A stretch of 64,000 bases of DNA from Agrypnia vestita (GCA_016648135.1 JADDOH010010000.1:1-64000); one strand, 5' to 3'. Counted from the first letter of the stretch, positions 31,170-42,984 are shown. The notes: generated from the sequence alone by a model not told the origin. Translations and numbers: made by a program.

Positions 31170-32825
31170 TGAAAGCCGTAAACAACTTTTATTATTATTT
31201 TTATTACGCTATCAAATCTATCGTGGCCGTCAATGAATTTTTGCGATTGTCAAAAGCGCACAATGTTGAATTTTCCACCGATTCGTCATCCCTTTCGGTC
31301 AATTATTTATAAAAAAATTGTTTTGTTATTTTTAGTGGTGCGCCGACCTCTTTTTCCGCTCGAAAACAGGGACCCGATTGTTTTCAAAGAAACAAAAAAG
31401 CCAGCAGCGGCTCTGCAATTTTCTCGGTAGCCAGCCTGAATTATTGTCAGCCGGGCGAGGCTGCTACCGGTGCCTATTTGGTATACGGTCATTCTTTCGG
31501 ACGAACAGGTCTTTCGTAAAAGGAAGTCTTACCCAGGGCCGGATTGCGGCCCAGGACCCCGAGACAAAAATGTTGAATAAATACTTTTTTCGAGAAAAAA
31601 CACATCATTATTGTATCGTCAACACAATTTTATATTGTGTTGTTATATATTTATTAATTTTAAAGTCTCAAACGTTCACGACTCTGTCATGTTTACCTAG
31701 GAATAACCTTTGCAAAGTAGAGCAATTTAACAGATTTCGAGAAAAAACCGTTTCAATAAATATATTCTTGTACTGGGTGTCTCGTAGCTAGTGATGAAAT
31801 GTCAAAGTTAAGGAAATAAGTGACATCAAAGATTGCATGACTTATTTTCTGTAAAAATCTATATAAATCACTACAGTGACTTATATAGATTATTAGAATA
31901 TGTGTGCGGCCGAGAGACCCCCCACCCCCCCTCCCCACGTAAGGAACAAAGTTTCTTACACCTTTTCTTCTTTTCTGAATGTAATTCTATATAGAGCTCT
32001 AGATTGTTTATATTTGTATATTTTCATATTTTTTTCGCATTGATTTTTTTTATCTTTCGATACCCTATTTGAGGCTGGGCATATGATTTCACTATTGTCT
32101 CTCTGTAATGTATATAAATAGTAAATAGAACCACATTAAAAGAAATGAACAAAATAAAATGTAAAAATATTAAATGAAAAATATAAATGATTGGCACAGT
32201 AATAATTAGAAACCTTTGAAAAATTAATAATAAAGTAAAATAAAGATAATTATTGTACCAATATACCACATAAATAAAATAAAATAAACCAATATATATT
32301 TTAGTCATTTTAAACATATGCGACATGTCCAATTATGTAGTACAGTTGACGATATAGATAAGTATATCGTCATAATGGTAGAATAACGACGCGTGTGATT
32401 TTTCTCAAGTTTGCAGGAGAGCAGTTTGAAGTTTTGTTTACATAAAGACACTTTATGTCATAGTTCGATAACAACAAAAGATTTTCCTTTGAAACTTGGG
32501 TTAGGTATTTAAAGTTGATACCTTTCAAATCTCAAATATAGTCAGCGCAGTACAACGACATTTTTACACATGCTGCATTGTTCTACGATCGCAAATCAGA
32601 ACCGTCATTATACCGACTTTGTATAACGACGGTTAAATTAATGAAAAAAAATACACTTTTTATACACCATTAGATGGCTTCTTTTTTCACTTTTTAATCA
32701 TCCAAAAAAGTCATTACGGAATTTTTTGCACATGCGTCATTGTTGCGCGATCATGACGATATTTCTATGGTCTGTCATATTCGTTATTTTCTTCTGTACC
32801 CAATTCCAAATCGTCACTCTCTCAG
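31170..32825. other. intron sequence with a MITE end fragment
   Basis: At 31772-31900 GGGTGTCTCGTAGCTAGTGA followed by an inverted CTATATAAATCACT/AGTGACTTATATAG pair marks a decayed copy of the hairpin-MITE family. A hairpin GACGATATAGATAAGTATATCGTC-like structure lies near 32350. The rest is AT-rich with no gene seen. Confidence 0.45.
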
Positions 32826-32829
32826 TATC

Positions 32830-33230
32830 GACTTGGGCCGACTCGAGAGCCCCGCCCGAGGGCCGGCCCTGGCGCCGCTCGGGAGAAAAAACCTGCCGCC
32901 GTTAATCTTGTTTGGTCACTGTTGCCGGTCCATTCGAGATTCGCGGCGCTTCCGCGTCCGAAAAGCGCCGTTATCTCGACCAAATTCTCGCGCGCGGAAT
33001 GCGGACGGAGGATGCAACCTGCAGCGCGCTGGGTGCGTCTGGTGATGCGGCCCGGACTTCCGCGGGTGGCGAGATGGTCAGACTCGCCGGCCCCCGACCG
33101 CCCCCGACCGCCCCCCGACTGTCTCGGGGTGGTCGGGGGCTGCCGGAGATGGTGCAACACGGCGACAGTTGGTGCACGCGTTCCACCGCTGGTTCCAAGA
33201 CGTTCGACTTGTTTAAAAAATCACCACGGG
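32830..33230. promoter_or_regulatory. CpG-rich island in the putative intron
   Basis: About 400 bp of very GC/CpG-rich sequence with overlapping frames on both strands and no recognised protein. It contains tandem GGCCCCCGACCGC units at about 33090 and an inverted GGTGGTCGGGGGC shortly after. It could be an alternative promoter or first exon of the host gene. Confidence 0.4.
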
Positions 33231-33249
33231 CTTGCAAATTTGGAAAAAA

Positions 33250-34380
33250 AATATAAGGCCAAACTAAAAACTCTCTTAAAAAGTATAATGCATTCGCATG
33301 ATTTGGAACAAAAAGGAAAGTAGCCGAAGTAAACATTGATCGCAAAAATGAAAATATGCCTTGACTTATTTAATATAACTTCTACCGCGCTTATAGTACA
33401 CGTATTCGCTTTTGTATGCTTTTATCCATTAAAAAAATTCTAAAGAGAGATGTATAAAAGCAAAAGGCAGTTATTAAAAAAAAATTAAGGCATTACTAAT
33501 TTTGAATATACCGAATTCTATATATAACAGGAAATGCAGCTCTATCCCTTACAAAATTATGTTTCCAAATCACTATTTAAAGCAGAGATAGTAATATCCT
33601 AATAGCGCAAAAAGCAAAGCCAGCAATATCCAGGTAAAACAATTAACTCCCAAGGATTTGTGACATGACAATTGGTCGCTTCATGCTAAAATTAGTCGAT
33701 TTTAGACTGTAACATCATAGCAATGGCTGCAATATCCACTTTATGCATATAGCAAAAGCAGCAATTTGATAGCCAACACAGTAATATCTTTTAATTTAAA
33801 TTTTTATTTATATTATTAATATTATTTTGGATTTTGCTGCCTTTGCACCCTTACCTTACCCCACAAATTATCTATTTATTAGTTACGATAGTTTACGATA
33901 GGAGGGTTCGAAGATCTTCATTTTTCATTGGCTGGCCATCTCATCTCCGGTCGTCTTGTGGCTCATCCATCGTCCTTCGAGACCGACCACCTCCCTGCTG
34001 CTGCAGCTCCCAGAATGCGGGGCTCACAGTTATTCGGGCGTGACGCGTGCGTGCGTGTGTGTCTGTGTGTCTGCCGGTGTGTGTGGCCATGGGAAAATAT
34101 CCCCGGTCCGCGTCGTCATGGCGACAAGATGCCGTAACGAGAAGCGGTCCATTTGGTAGTGTTTCGATATTCGCTGCGTTTCCGGTCGTTATACTCGCCT
34201 ACTGCGCAATGCGTACATCTTGTGCCTTTGCCGTCAAAAGAAATTTAGTGGCAGTAATAAATAAAGGCATCATCGGAAACAAATATTTAGAAAGTAACTT
34301 TAAAGGTAAATTTATAAACAATTCATTTATGCTTATTATTAATATTTTTAATATTTAAAGCATTAACTTTATGGTTAGAT
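33250..34380. other. intron sequence, nothing firm
   Basis: 33580-33790 repeats the word AGCAATATCC/AGTAATATC four times at irregular spacing, possibly a decayed minisatellite. 33900-34200 is GC-richer, with a TGTGTGTCTGTG tract and frames on several registers, none recognised. Confidence 0.35.
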
Positions 34381-34384
34381 ATTA

Positions 34385-34570
34385 TAACAGGTTGTTAGTT
34401 GAATTTGTATAAACCACTACCAGATTTTAGGTCTAGCGGTTTTGAGACGTACCCGTCTCTTCGTCAGGACCAACATTACACTACTATGTTCACAACACTA
34501 TACATCACAACCATAGTATTGTTACTATGGTTGTGGTGCATAGTGTTACGAACATAGTTGTAAAACCTGA
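34385..34570 (-). mobile_element. hammerhead-bearing element, family 4, second copy
   Basis: The core region matches 25050-25125 (ACCACTACCAGATTT, GAGACGTACCCGTCTCTTCG). The minus-strand motif at 34428-34472 keeps CTGACGA and stem II, but GAAAC is changed to AAAAC, so it should be inactive. 34495-34555 forms a hairpin stem of about 25 bp (AACACTATACATCACAACCA) with G-T pairs. Confidence 0.6.
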
Positions 34571-34619
34571 AACATAACTGCAAATTTTTTATTTTTTTTA
34601 AATATTTTTGGTAAACCTT

Positions 34620-35150
34620 CTGTAAAACGGATTCTCGGACATTTGGCTCAACGACAAAATATCCATGGGAAATTAAATCCAACGACAGAATGACCACAGA
34701 TAAAATGATTAAAGAGCTTTTAATAAAGGGACGAATTGATAATGGTGACGAAATCTTTGAAAATGTTCTTTGCCAAATTGTTAAGAAAAAGTAGCCGAAT
34801 CAACGGATGACAATATTGAATTTGACCTTACGTGAGTTCTTCCTTGTTAAGCAAAAGTGCAGAGCATATTTAACATTAACTACCCTAGGAAACAAAGGGA
34901 CCAAGATCTTATATACAGCATTGTATACTATATATGTATACATTATATATAACAGGTACATAACGCAATTTTTTCAGCCTGACCTAACCTTACATGTGTT
35001 TTTGTTATAATTCGCTAAAGGCTAGACGCAATATTTTCATCTATTGATTTAATCTGATATATACATTTTTAAGAATTTAAAAAAAAGTATATTCAATGAT
35101 TTCGTTATCATTACCAATTCATTAATTTATTTAAAGCTATTTTGTATAAA
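34620..35150 (+). mobile_element. inverted-repeat element with minisatellite end, copy 1
   Basis: It is homologous to 54975-55440: GATAATGGTGACGAAAT, the CCTGACCTAACCTTACATGT part, ATTTTCATCTATTGATTTAA and TCATTACCAATTCATTAATTT in the same order. The left end has degenerate units of the 30-bp minisatellite (GGACATTTGGCTCAACGACA). Confidence 0.6.
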
Positions 35151-36390
35151 AATATTTCCATATATTCATTATGTCGTTGTAACAAATGTATTTTAATAAT
35201 ATAATAAAATAAGAAAGGAAAAAATGTCTAAATTCAGAATATATTTACGCAGTATTTTAAGAATAATAAATTAATAAATCTGTGGTATTTGTACCTGTCA
35301 AAAATTACAAAACACGCAGTTGCCTATTTGAGTATTTATCACTGTACGCAGTTTATGCTGTATGCGATCGCCTAATTCTGCAACGTAATCACATAGGAAT
35401 TATAGAATAATTTCGCAGCAGTGATTCAGTATAATGATACTAATTCCAATGGCCACAGGGCTCAAAAATATACGCATTTATCTGCCACTACAATGAACTA
35501 AAGCGTAATATTTTAAAACATTCATATCATACTTACCGCGATAGCTGTAAAGGTCATTATCCTTTGTATTTAAATGTCGACATAACTCGTCGTATACTGG
35601 AAAATCTTGTGAGAGTTTTGAAGGAGAATGCCAGGTGTACGCAATTATAATTTGAACAGAAGATAATAATAGCTTTGTAACGCAGGATTCATTAACTGGA
35701 AAATATATTTAAATCAAGACGAAATTTATGCAAATAAAAGTGGTTATTCTTTGAACATTTCACAATGTACAGATATTTATTTATTTATTTATTTAATATT
35801 CGTGGAATACCAACAGCACGACAAAGAAGCATAGAAAACATTGATATAATATAGATGGCCAATTACAGGTCTCCACATTAAGATTAAAGTATTGAAATAA
35901 AATAAATATGAGTTTCATGAAAAGAGTGACATTATATTATGAGATTTTAGTAAAGAAAAGAACTTCACGTAATCAAAGGTATCAAACCTGTTTGGAATAT
36001 TCTGGAAGTCGATCGAACGCGCGAAATTATACCAGAAGCTTCGTCAGCAGAAAATTACGTCAAGATGATAGAAATATCAACAACATCCCGACCAGCCACA
36101 GCTCGGAAACATTCAGCATTTGTGTATTTCCTATGAAAATGCGACATTCAATTGTTACTAACATGATTTTTTTGATGTTTTCAGAGGTAAAGATAATTTT
36201 AATATTACGTATACAGTAGTATTATTCAAAGAAAACATATTTTGTCGAATGATTGTCTATTTTTACTATATTTTTTATCACCAATGGAGAAGTTTCATAA
36301 TGTTGATAATACCATATTTGACTTAATAAACTGTAATGGAATTCAAAAATTGATCATAGTTAATAAAAAGAATATTAAATTTATTGTATT
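35150..36390. other. intron sequence, nothing recognised
   Basis: AT-rich. (TTTA)n at about 35775-35795 is followed by words typical of a LINE tail. The frame at 35908-36219 has no recognised homology or splice context. Confidence 0.4.
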
Positions 36391-36394
36391 TTAG

Positions 36395-36505
36395 CGCGGA
36401 ATGATTGACTTCCAAATCGCCTGTGACGTCACGCGTCCGCATATCCGAGCGCCGAGATGTGCACCGAGAGATGACGTCACACGACTCCACCGGACGGAAC
36501 TAAAT
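36395..36505. promoter_or_regulatory. two perfect CRE sites in a CpG-rich block
   Basis: TGACGTCA occurs at 36424-36431 and 36472-36479, 48 bp apart, in a short GC-rich block otherwise surrounded by AT-rich sequence. CREB/ATF binding is the known role of the motif. Enhancer function is inferred. Confidence 0.5.
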
Positions 36506-36867
36506 TATTCACGCCAAACGCAAATTTAAAGTTCCCTAACTTTGTCAGTTTCTGAGATATCTTAATTTTACTTTCAGACTTTTGTTCAATTTTATTCAAA
36601 TTTTCATTTACAATCATTGAAAAAAATCGTAAACTTCTCCTTTGCTAAAATTCCAGTACTTTATTATCTAACCGACAGTTTATTGTTAAAATAAATGTAG
36701 TGTCAAAAACAACTGCTTAAGTAATGCTTGAAAGGTAGCCACGTATTCTTAATGATGAGCACCACGGATATAACCTTTTTTCAAAAAAATGTCCTCAGGT
36801 TTCCACGACCGTTCAGAATCTTCCGTGTGCAGTTTTCTGGGATATTCTGTCGTGTACATCTGACCTC

Positions 36868-36918
36868 TCTGGCCGACGTTTCGGATCCTATTGCAGGGTC
36901 CATCATCAGGTTTGATGT
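36868..36918 (-). ncRNA. hammerhead ribozyme-like motif with canonical CTGATGA
   Basis: The minus strand reads CCTGATGA (complement of 36903-36909), stem II GGACCC/AGGATCC with one mismatch and loop TGCAAT, then GAAACGTCGG. The minimal AC/GT stem III and GTC cleavage site are present; stem I is short (CC/GG). The core is complete. Confidence 0.6.
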
Positions 36919-37160
36919 GATGAGTGTGTGTTGATGGTAAGGTTAAGTATCGGCTTGCAATACCTTCTCGATGTCAGGGTGTGTCCTCGTTTGCGTTTGC
37001 AGTACGGTCTTGCTGTACCATGTCTAAAGCAGGGTTTGCATGTTTAATCTATTTTGTGGCGATACCGTGTCGGAGACAGGCGTTGTCAAAAGATTTTGTG
37101 GCGTTAGGTCACTGTTCCATCTGCTGTCGGTTAATTATCTGTGTGGAGTCGTCGATTCAA

Positions 37161-37470
37161 TTTATTTTTTATTTTATTTTATTTATTTATTTATCTTCAT
37201 CTTGTTACATGACAGGAGATAGAGCCGCTCATCTCACTAGGAAGAACCTGTGCCGAGATGAGCAGCTGAACAATATATTGAGAACAAAAAATAATAAAGA
37301 TATACAACAAAATACTATATAACTATAAGATTAATTAATTAATTAATTGAGTATATAAATATAAAATGTGGATAATAAGGATAGTAACAAAATGTATATA
37401 TAATAGCACAGTTAAAAAGTATATTTAGGTATACACCTATATAAGAAAATTTAATGAATATTTGTGTATA
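37161..37470 (-). repeat. retroelement 3' end R9, copy 1 (inverted copy at 58850-59150)
   Basis: It shares ATCTTCATCTTGTTACATGA, AGAACCTGTGCCGAGATGAG, ATTAATTAATTAATTGAG and AAAAGTATATTTAGGTATA with the inverse of 58850-59150. A (TTTA)n run at one end suggests a non-LTR 3' tail. Confidence 0.65.
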
Positions 37471-37971
37471 TTAAATAGTGATAAGAAATTAAGTTTAATG
37501 AGCATTAATTGATTCTACAGCGCCGGATACCACCAGGTTTATAATTTAGGGTCGTCATCCCTATTCATTAATATTCAGCGGGGGTTTATATATCTCGAGT
37601 AGGGCCTCCTTGATTATTTTCTTAAATGGTAATTCTTATTTTTCTAATAGTTGAACGAATTAAACATGTGCGCACGTCATACATCTTAATACTAATAAAA
37701 CTTTAAGTATATGTCTGCATTATAACACCGGCCGTAGTTAACTGTGATTTCATTAACTATCGGACAAATCGTTAAGTAGACACCACCTGTTGACCTTATT
37801 TGATATACGATTAATTATGGTTTTTATTTATTTGAAGGTGTGGCCTAGGGAGTTAATTAATGTCATTAAACTGCCGGCCTTCGAAGATTTATAAATAAAT
37901 ATTGTGACGAGATCCCAAATCCAAAAGAACCACATGATCGAGCAACTGCGCGGCTGCGCTTGTTTGGAAAC

Positions 37972-38534
37972 ATTCAATTCAATTCAATTCAATTCAATTC
38001 AATTCAATTCAATTCAATTCAATTCAATTCAATTTATTTCATGATAATATGTACATGACAAACAAAATGTTTAAGGCATACATACTAGGAAGTATATATC
38101 AAAAATGAAAATATTTAATAAATTAAAAATAACATAAAATCTGGTCAAAGGTGTAGGAGAATCCCGCTTCGGAAAACCCCCTCAGACACATGGAATATAT
38201 CAATACCCAAAGCGATCTTGTTCAGCATAGCTGTGGCTCTTCCAACAGGCATAACCATCGGCAGGTTGGTCCTGTATATTGGAATGTGAAACAATCTATG
38301 CTGACGATGTCTAGTGTAATTATCAGGAACATACAAACCAATGCTCTGCATAATTTCAGGATTATCGATCATACCGCGCAACAATCGATAAAAATGTGTA
38401 ATCAAATACACATTCCTTCTAGTCTCTAAACTATTGTAGCCAAGCATACCCTGGAGAAACTCGGTTGGGTAACATTTGAACCCCGCGTCGGCCCTGATCC
38501 TATTTCGATATTCCGGTACCCGAAGGTTCATCAC
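37972..38534 (-). mobile_element. non-LTR retrotransposon 3' end with (AATTC)n tail
   Basis: The minus frame 38534-38145 (129 aa) resembles the C-terminus of insect reverse transcriptases: LQGMLGYNSLETRRNVYLI, FYRLLRGMIDNP, GLYVPDNYTRHRQHRLFHIP and RTNLPMVMPVGRATAMLNKI. About 110 bp of 3' UTR follow, then about twelve AATTC units (37972-38032) forming the element's tandem-repeat tail. The fragment is 5'-truncated, as usual for target-primed insertion. The frame is still open, suggesting moderate age. Clade not determined. Confidence 0.8.
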
Positions 38535-38793
38535 CAGGATATATACCGATACGCCGTACCTTTGTACTTGATGTGCAATTGTCTAAGGTGCTTTGTAGCC
38601 ACGAAACGTAGCGTCGCTTGTCGTTTTGATTTTAATTTGATTTGAAATTGTTTGAAGGGCTACTTTTTTTTTCTTTTTCGTATATTAAGTTTCTCAGTGC
38701 AATGTAGTGGTTATTGGGATCCAATATCTGATTTCGTTTTTACTAAAAGCTTGATTTTTTTCAAAACTTTTTGTATACTTTTATTCTGTTATA

Positions 38794-39305
38794 CAGGGTT
38801 TACCGTAGCTAGCGGCAGAAACTCGGCCGGTAGATTCCTGCCTATGTTATGAGTCTAAAATGTTCAAGCAAACATCACCTAATATCAATAATTATGGAGA
38901 TATATCAAAGTGTGCATTTTTTTTCAATATTTCTGACATATTTTTTGCAAAAAGTTGAACTATCATTACAGTAACTTATTTTAATTATGAAAAAATCATT
39001 CGCTTTAATACAAGTCGAATAAAATGATAAATACCTTGCAAAAATTATAAAAAGTTTTTTTTACAAGGTTTTTATCATTTTATTTTAGTTGTATTCAAAA
39101 AAATTAATTTTTCGTAGCCGATCCAAGTTACTGTAGTGATAGTTCAACTTTTTGCAAAAAATAAGTCAGAAATATCGAGTAAAATGCAAACTTTGTTATT
39201 GCATATCTCCATAACTATTGATCATTGTTGCTTGAACATTTCAGACTCATAGCATAGGTAGGAATCAAACGGCCGAGTTTCTGCCGCTGGCTCTGGTACA
39301 TCCCG
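38794..39305. mobile_element. hairpin MITE, copy B (complete)
   Basis: The ends CAGGG.TTACC and, inverted, CGGGATGTACC are flanked by TA (38792-38793, 39306-39307). Almost the whole 512 bp is one inverted repeat: AGCGGCAGAAACTCGGCCG, AGTTATGGAGATAT and GCAAAAAGTTGAACTATCA occur in both arms. A transcript would form a hairpin of about 250 bp. Confidence 0.75.
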
Positions 39306-39389
39306 TATTTCTTCTGTGTGTAGTCTTCCGGGATATGTATCTATCCATACAAACATCTATCTATCCAAAGAGCGTTTTATATATAAAAT

Positions 39390-39660
39390 GGTCGATGTCG
39401 CGGATTGCGCGCGGTATCGCTGCTGACGGAGAGAGCGACCCGCCTGGGCTCCCGCCAATATTTGCCCGCGTAACGTGATTTATGGACGAGACGAGCGCGG
39501 ATGCACGAGCGGCCCGTCCTCACCTGCCTCGGTCACGCTCGCCCGTGCGCCCACTGACCAAATTAACCCTTCAACACGAATAGCGCGGTCACGCACGCCG
39601 TACGCGAACGAACACACGCCGCACACGTCTTCGTCCCCCCCAATTTCGTGCCGGCAGTTA
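39390..39660. promoter_or_regulatory. CpG-rich island in the putative intron
   Basis: A GC/CpG-rich block (CGCGCGGTATCGC, ACGCACGCCGTACGCGAACG) with no recognised exon. The frame at 39475-39717 has no homology that I know. Confidence 0.4.
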
Positions 39661-39669
39661 TTCGAAAAA

Positions 39670-40340
39670 ATTTCGACAAAAAATGTGTCGGGAAAATGTC
39701 AATGGGCAAAATGGTAAAAATTATGTTGTGAAAATTCGGCAATTATGGCGGCGGTGCATTTATATCTGGGAAGGAAATAGACCGCTTCATAAAAAAATAG
39801 TGATTGTGATGATGTAAAAAACGTTAATTTTCTGCTGTAGAGCAGTTTTAGTTGCGTAATTAGTTATTAAACTATACTTAGTAATAAATATAGTATTGCG
39901 TAGGCAACTAGATCTTTTTACCTAATTCTTACTGTGACTTATTTTAAATTACGAAAATTATATACATAATTGTTGTAAAGTTGCATGAAAATTATATTTT
40001 TGCTAATGAAACGGAGTGATTTTTTCATTCATTATTAAAATTCCCCTTGACCAATAATTTTATATGTATATTCTAAGAATATTACAACATACATATTTAC
40101 AAAAATATTGTTAAAATGTATACTGGTGTATGAAAGGAGTTAAAAATTTTAAAATACTGATTTTCAGGCGTATTCTACTAGATATGTTAAATAATTTCAT
40201 ATGTACATTAAGAATATTGCTAATACTCTACATAAATAAAATATAGGTATAATTACCAGCTGCGAAATTTATGTATTAAATAACTAGTTAATGAAAGAAG
40301 ACTTCAGATGTCTCTAGCATAGACCATTAAAATATACGGA
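39670..40340. other. intron sequence, nothing recognised
   Basis: AT-rich without repeat boundaries or open frames of interest. Confidence 0.4.
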
Positions 40341-40349
40341 AGGTTCTAA

Positions 40350-40726
40350 GATACACAGGGTTATTTGGAAAACGTTAACAAGCTCGCAGGACTATATTCC
40401 TGCCTTGATTATGAGTCGAAAATGTTCAAGCAACCATGACCTAATATCAATAGTTATGGAGTTAAGCAATATCAAAGTTTGCATTTTTTGTTCAATATTT
40501 CTATATTATATTTACAGTATTTTATTTACAAAACTATTTTTTACAAAACCTTGAACTATTATCACAGTTACTTATATCGATTACGAAAAATTCACTTGCC
40601 TCAATACAAGTTAAATAAAATGATGAAAACTCAGCTGAAATTCAAATTGAAAATGTTTTCCAATTGGAATTGCAAGGTTTTTATTATTTTTTTTGACTTG
40701 TATTAAAGGGAATGAATTTTTCATCT

Positions 40727-40733
<7 letters not shown>
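40350..40733. mobile_element. hairpin MITE, copy C, truncated
   Basis: It has a left-end variant (ACACAGGGTTATTTGGAAAA, like 3073-3165), CAATAGTTATGGAG and the family core, but the right terminus is missing where the poly-T of the SINE begins. The SINE probably inserted here or replaced the end. Confidence 0.6.
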
Positions 40734-40786
<53 letters not shown>

Positions 40787-40955
40787 GAGATGTGAACACG
40801 GAATACGTGTCACATCAATATTCTTACTATTTTCAAACTAAGCTAAGCGCTTGTACTATGAAAATAGGACTAACTTGCTAGTCTGGAGTGAGGATCGAAC
40901 CCGCAACCTTTGGATCACGAGGCCAGTGTCCTAACCACAAGACCAACAAGCTACT
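40734..40955 (-). mobile_element. tRNA-derived SINE with 47-bp poly-A tail (family S1)
   Basis: On the minus strand: A box TGGTCTTGTGGTTAGGACAC (near 40926-40945), B box GGTTCGATCC (complement of 40892-40901), family word CTAGCAAGTTAGTCCTATTTT, then about 110 bp of body and an uninterrupted 47-nt A tail (T's at 40734-40780). It is complete from head to tail; the long pure tail suggests a young insertion. ATCTAT words flank both sides, but the target duplication is not exact. Confidence 0.8.
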
Positions 40956-40959
40956 CAAA

Positions 40960-41750
40960 TCTATCTAATATATCTATAAAACTCAATGTCTGTCTGTCTG
41001 TTCTCTATACAAATCCACACCGTTTATCCGATTCGATTCAAATATAGTCGAGGTTATTAATGTTTTCCAAATAAAATTTAAAAAAATAACTGTATAAGAA
41101 ATTTCTAAAAAATTGATAATATGCGAATGTTCTTACGATGGTACGACTTGTGTTGTCATTTGCGTAGCGAATTGATTCGCTACATTATGCCTCATGTCCT
41201 TATGTATTGATAAATTGAATTAATTAAAAAATCTTTTGACGCGATTCGTTCCGTAAAAGTAACGTAAATCCGTACCACTTTGACCATTTGAATTTATTCT
41301 CGGGTGCCTAAATAAGGTTTTCATTTTCAAATTTTATTTTTGTCTTGCCAGCCTCGCTTGTTGAAGTCCGCGTTAATATATGGCGTTCTATATAATATAA
41401 TAAAACATAGTGTAGCTCGTTTTGAAGTATTGACAAGCCTTAATTATAATTGCCATCGCCCGCGGAAACAGACATTTATTACGCAGCCTCTCGGGTCCAT
41501 ACAGCCAAGTCATTCAAGATCCATCTAACGGTGCAGCTAATACCTCCTATATAACACATTCACACCAAGTATACCTGCTCCTACAGAGTGGCAAAAAAAA
41601 AACCGCAAAATATTAAATAAACTCAATATTATTGAAATAAGCATATCGCTCATAAAATAAAACATATGAAAACGATAAAAAAATACCTCGTGTACCACAC
41701 TTTTGTCAGATTAATTTTATAATGTATTTGTCTTTAAAATGTGTGGACGA
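40960..41750. other. intron sequence, nothing recognised
   Basis: It contains AACTCAATGTCTGTCTGTCTG followed by CACACCGTTTATCCGATTCG, wording common to decayed insect interspersed repeats. No gene is seen. Confidence 0.35.
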
Positions 41751-41754
41751 TCCT

Positions 41755-41936
41755 GTTAGCAGTCATCGAGCTTGTATGCGAAGTTGTATGAATGTGGATG
41801 AGGCGAGAGTTGTGTGTCCGGACAAAAGAGTTAGGCGCTGTGTCCTTTCTGCCTACTGCCGCGGAAAAAACGGCGTGATGGTAAGCAAGTAAAAAAGCCT
41901 ACCCCTAAGTTTTTGCTACCAGCTACGAGACACTGT
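41755..41936 (+). mobile_element. RTE-like 3' end fragment, then hairpin-MITE end
   Basis: Plus-strand RSCMNVDEARVVCPDKRVRR then AYCRGKNGVMVSK is the extreme RTE-like C-terminus followed by a GTAAGCAAG tail. Directly after, TTTTTGCTACCAGCTACGAG (about 41912-41931) is the right end of a hairpin MITE. Confidence 0.65.
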
Positions 41937-42257
41937 ATGAAAATCATTGTGTTTAGTTGTAGTCCAACGTTTTAGGTGAGCCAATTTAAATCTGTTAACG
42001 TCTTTTTTAATTTAATATAATCCATTTCTCGTTAGAATGATTTTGTTAAATTTCCATTTTTTTCAAAATAGTGCAGCAGTATTTTAAGTGGAGAGCAATT
42101 ATTGATTTATGATTTATCGTGGCTGTTTCTGGAGTCAATTTCTGTCTTTTTTCCTAAGAATGTTACTTTTTTCTTAGTTACATATTCAAGATGGATTATA
42201 GTTAATTTAAAACAGAATTTTCGTTTAGCCGGTGCGGGTGCCGATATGTCACAGAAT

Positions 42258-42760
42258 AGGCACAGTATACTAAGAACAGTAATACGTCTTCATACAAACT
42301 GGCCGCTGCCCATTAGAATGTGTGCGTGCGTGTTCGGCGCCGTGTACGCACGCACTGTGACGCACACATTGACATAGAATATGGGGGCACAAGGCGGCGG
42401 CAGTAAGGGCCGTGCCTTCGGAGCCACTCGCGCTCGCAGCTGCCGCTTTAGAAAAAAAATGCGCTTCCTGAAAAAAATGCCTTTTTTTATGTTTGTGGTG
42501 CTTTACTTTACTACTATAAAAGTCTACGTTGATGTTAATCAGCGTTCTTGCAATTTAAGTGCAGAAACTAGGTATACTAATTACAGAAATTTTCGGGTTT
42601 CGTGTCTGCAGTATGCGTCGGAATCTCAGACGCTGCGAGTTAAAAGAAAGGGAGTAAAAATAAAGTGACGGCCCTAGCGTCAACGCAAGAGTAGGCTAAT
42701 AACTCGCCGACAGGCCGGAGATAAACTACTGTTCTGGGTATACTATGGAATAGGCGAGAA
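42258..42760 (+). repeat. CpG-rich dispersed repeat R4, copy 2
   Basis: Inverted homologue of 16604-17130. A TATAAAAG box near 42518 and AATAAAG near 42658, with a GC-rich upstream part, resemble U3/R/U5. The 95-codon frame at 42381-42668 is not conserved as coding in the other copy, so I do not call a protein. Confidence 0.6.
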
Positions 42761-42844
42761 GGTGGGTAGGTGATGTATCTGAAGTACCTACTGCTTCTTG
42801 TGATTTTCAACTAAACCAAATATATTAAACCGGCCCTTATTACT

Positions 42845-42980
42845 TTCTTACTAGGCCAAACTCTTGTTCTAAGAAAATAGGACTAACTGGCTGATCTCTA
42901 GGAATGGGGATCGAACCACCGGCCACTGGACCACTAGGCGACAGTCTTAAACCATTAGAACAACGAGCTATCGTACATTA
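42845..42980 (-). repeat. tRNA-derived SINE, family S1
   Basis: The minus strand has GTTGTTCTAATGGTTTAAGAC (A-box region), the B box GGTTCGATCCCC and AGCCAGTTAGTCCTATTTTC, matching the complete copy at 40734-40955. Confidence 0.65.
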
Positions 42981-42984
42981 AAGA

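Noticed and set aside
32740..33345. Four overlapping frames of 100-133 codons
   Set aside because: Same composition effect in a CpG island; no recognised domain and no splice context.
42381..42668. 95-codon frame in repeat R4
   Set aside because: The inverted homologue at 16604-17130 does not preserve it as an open frame.
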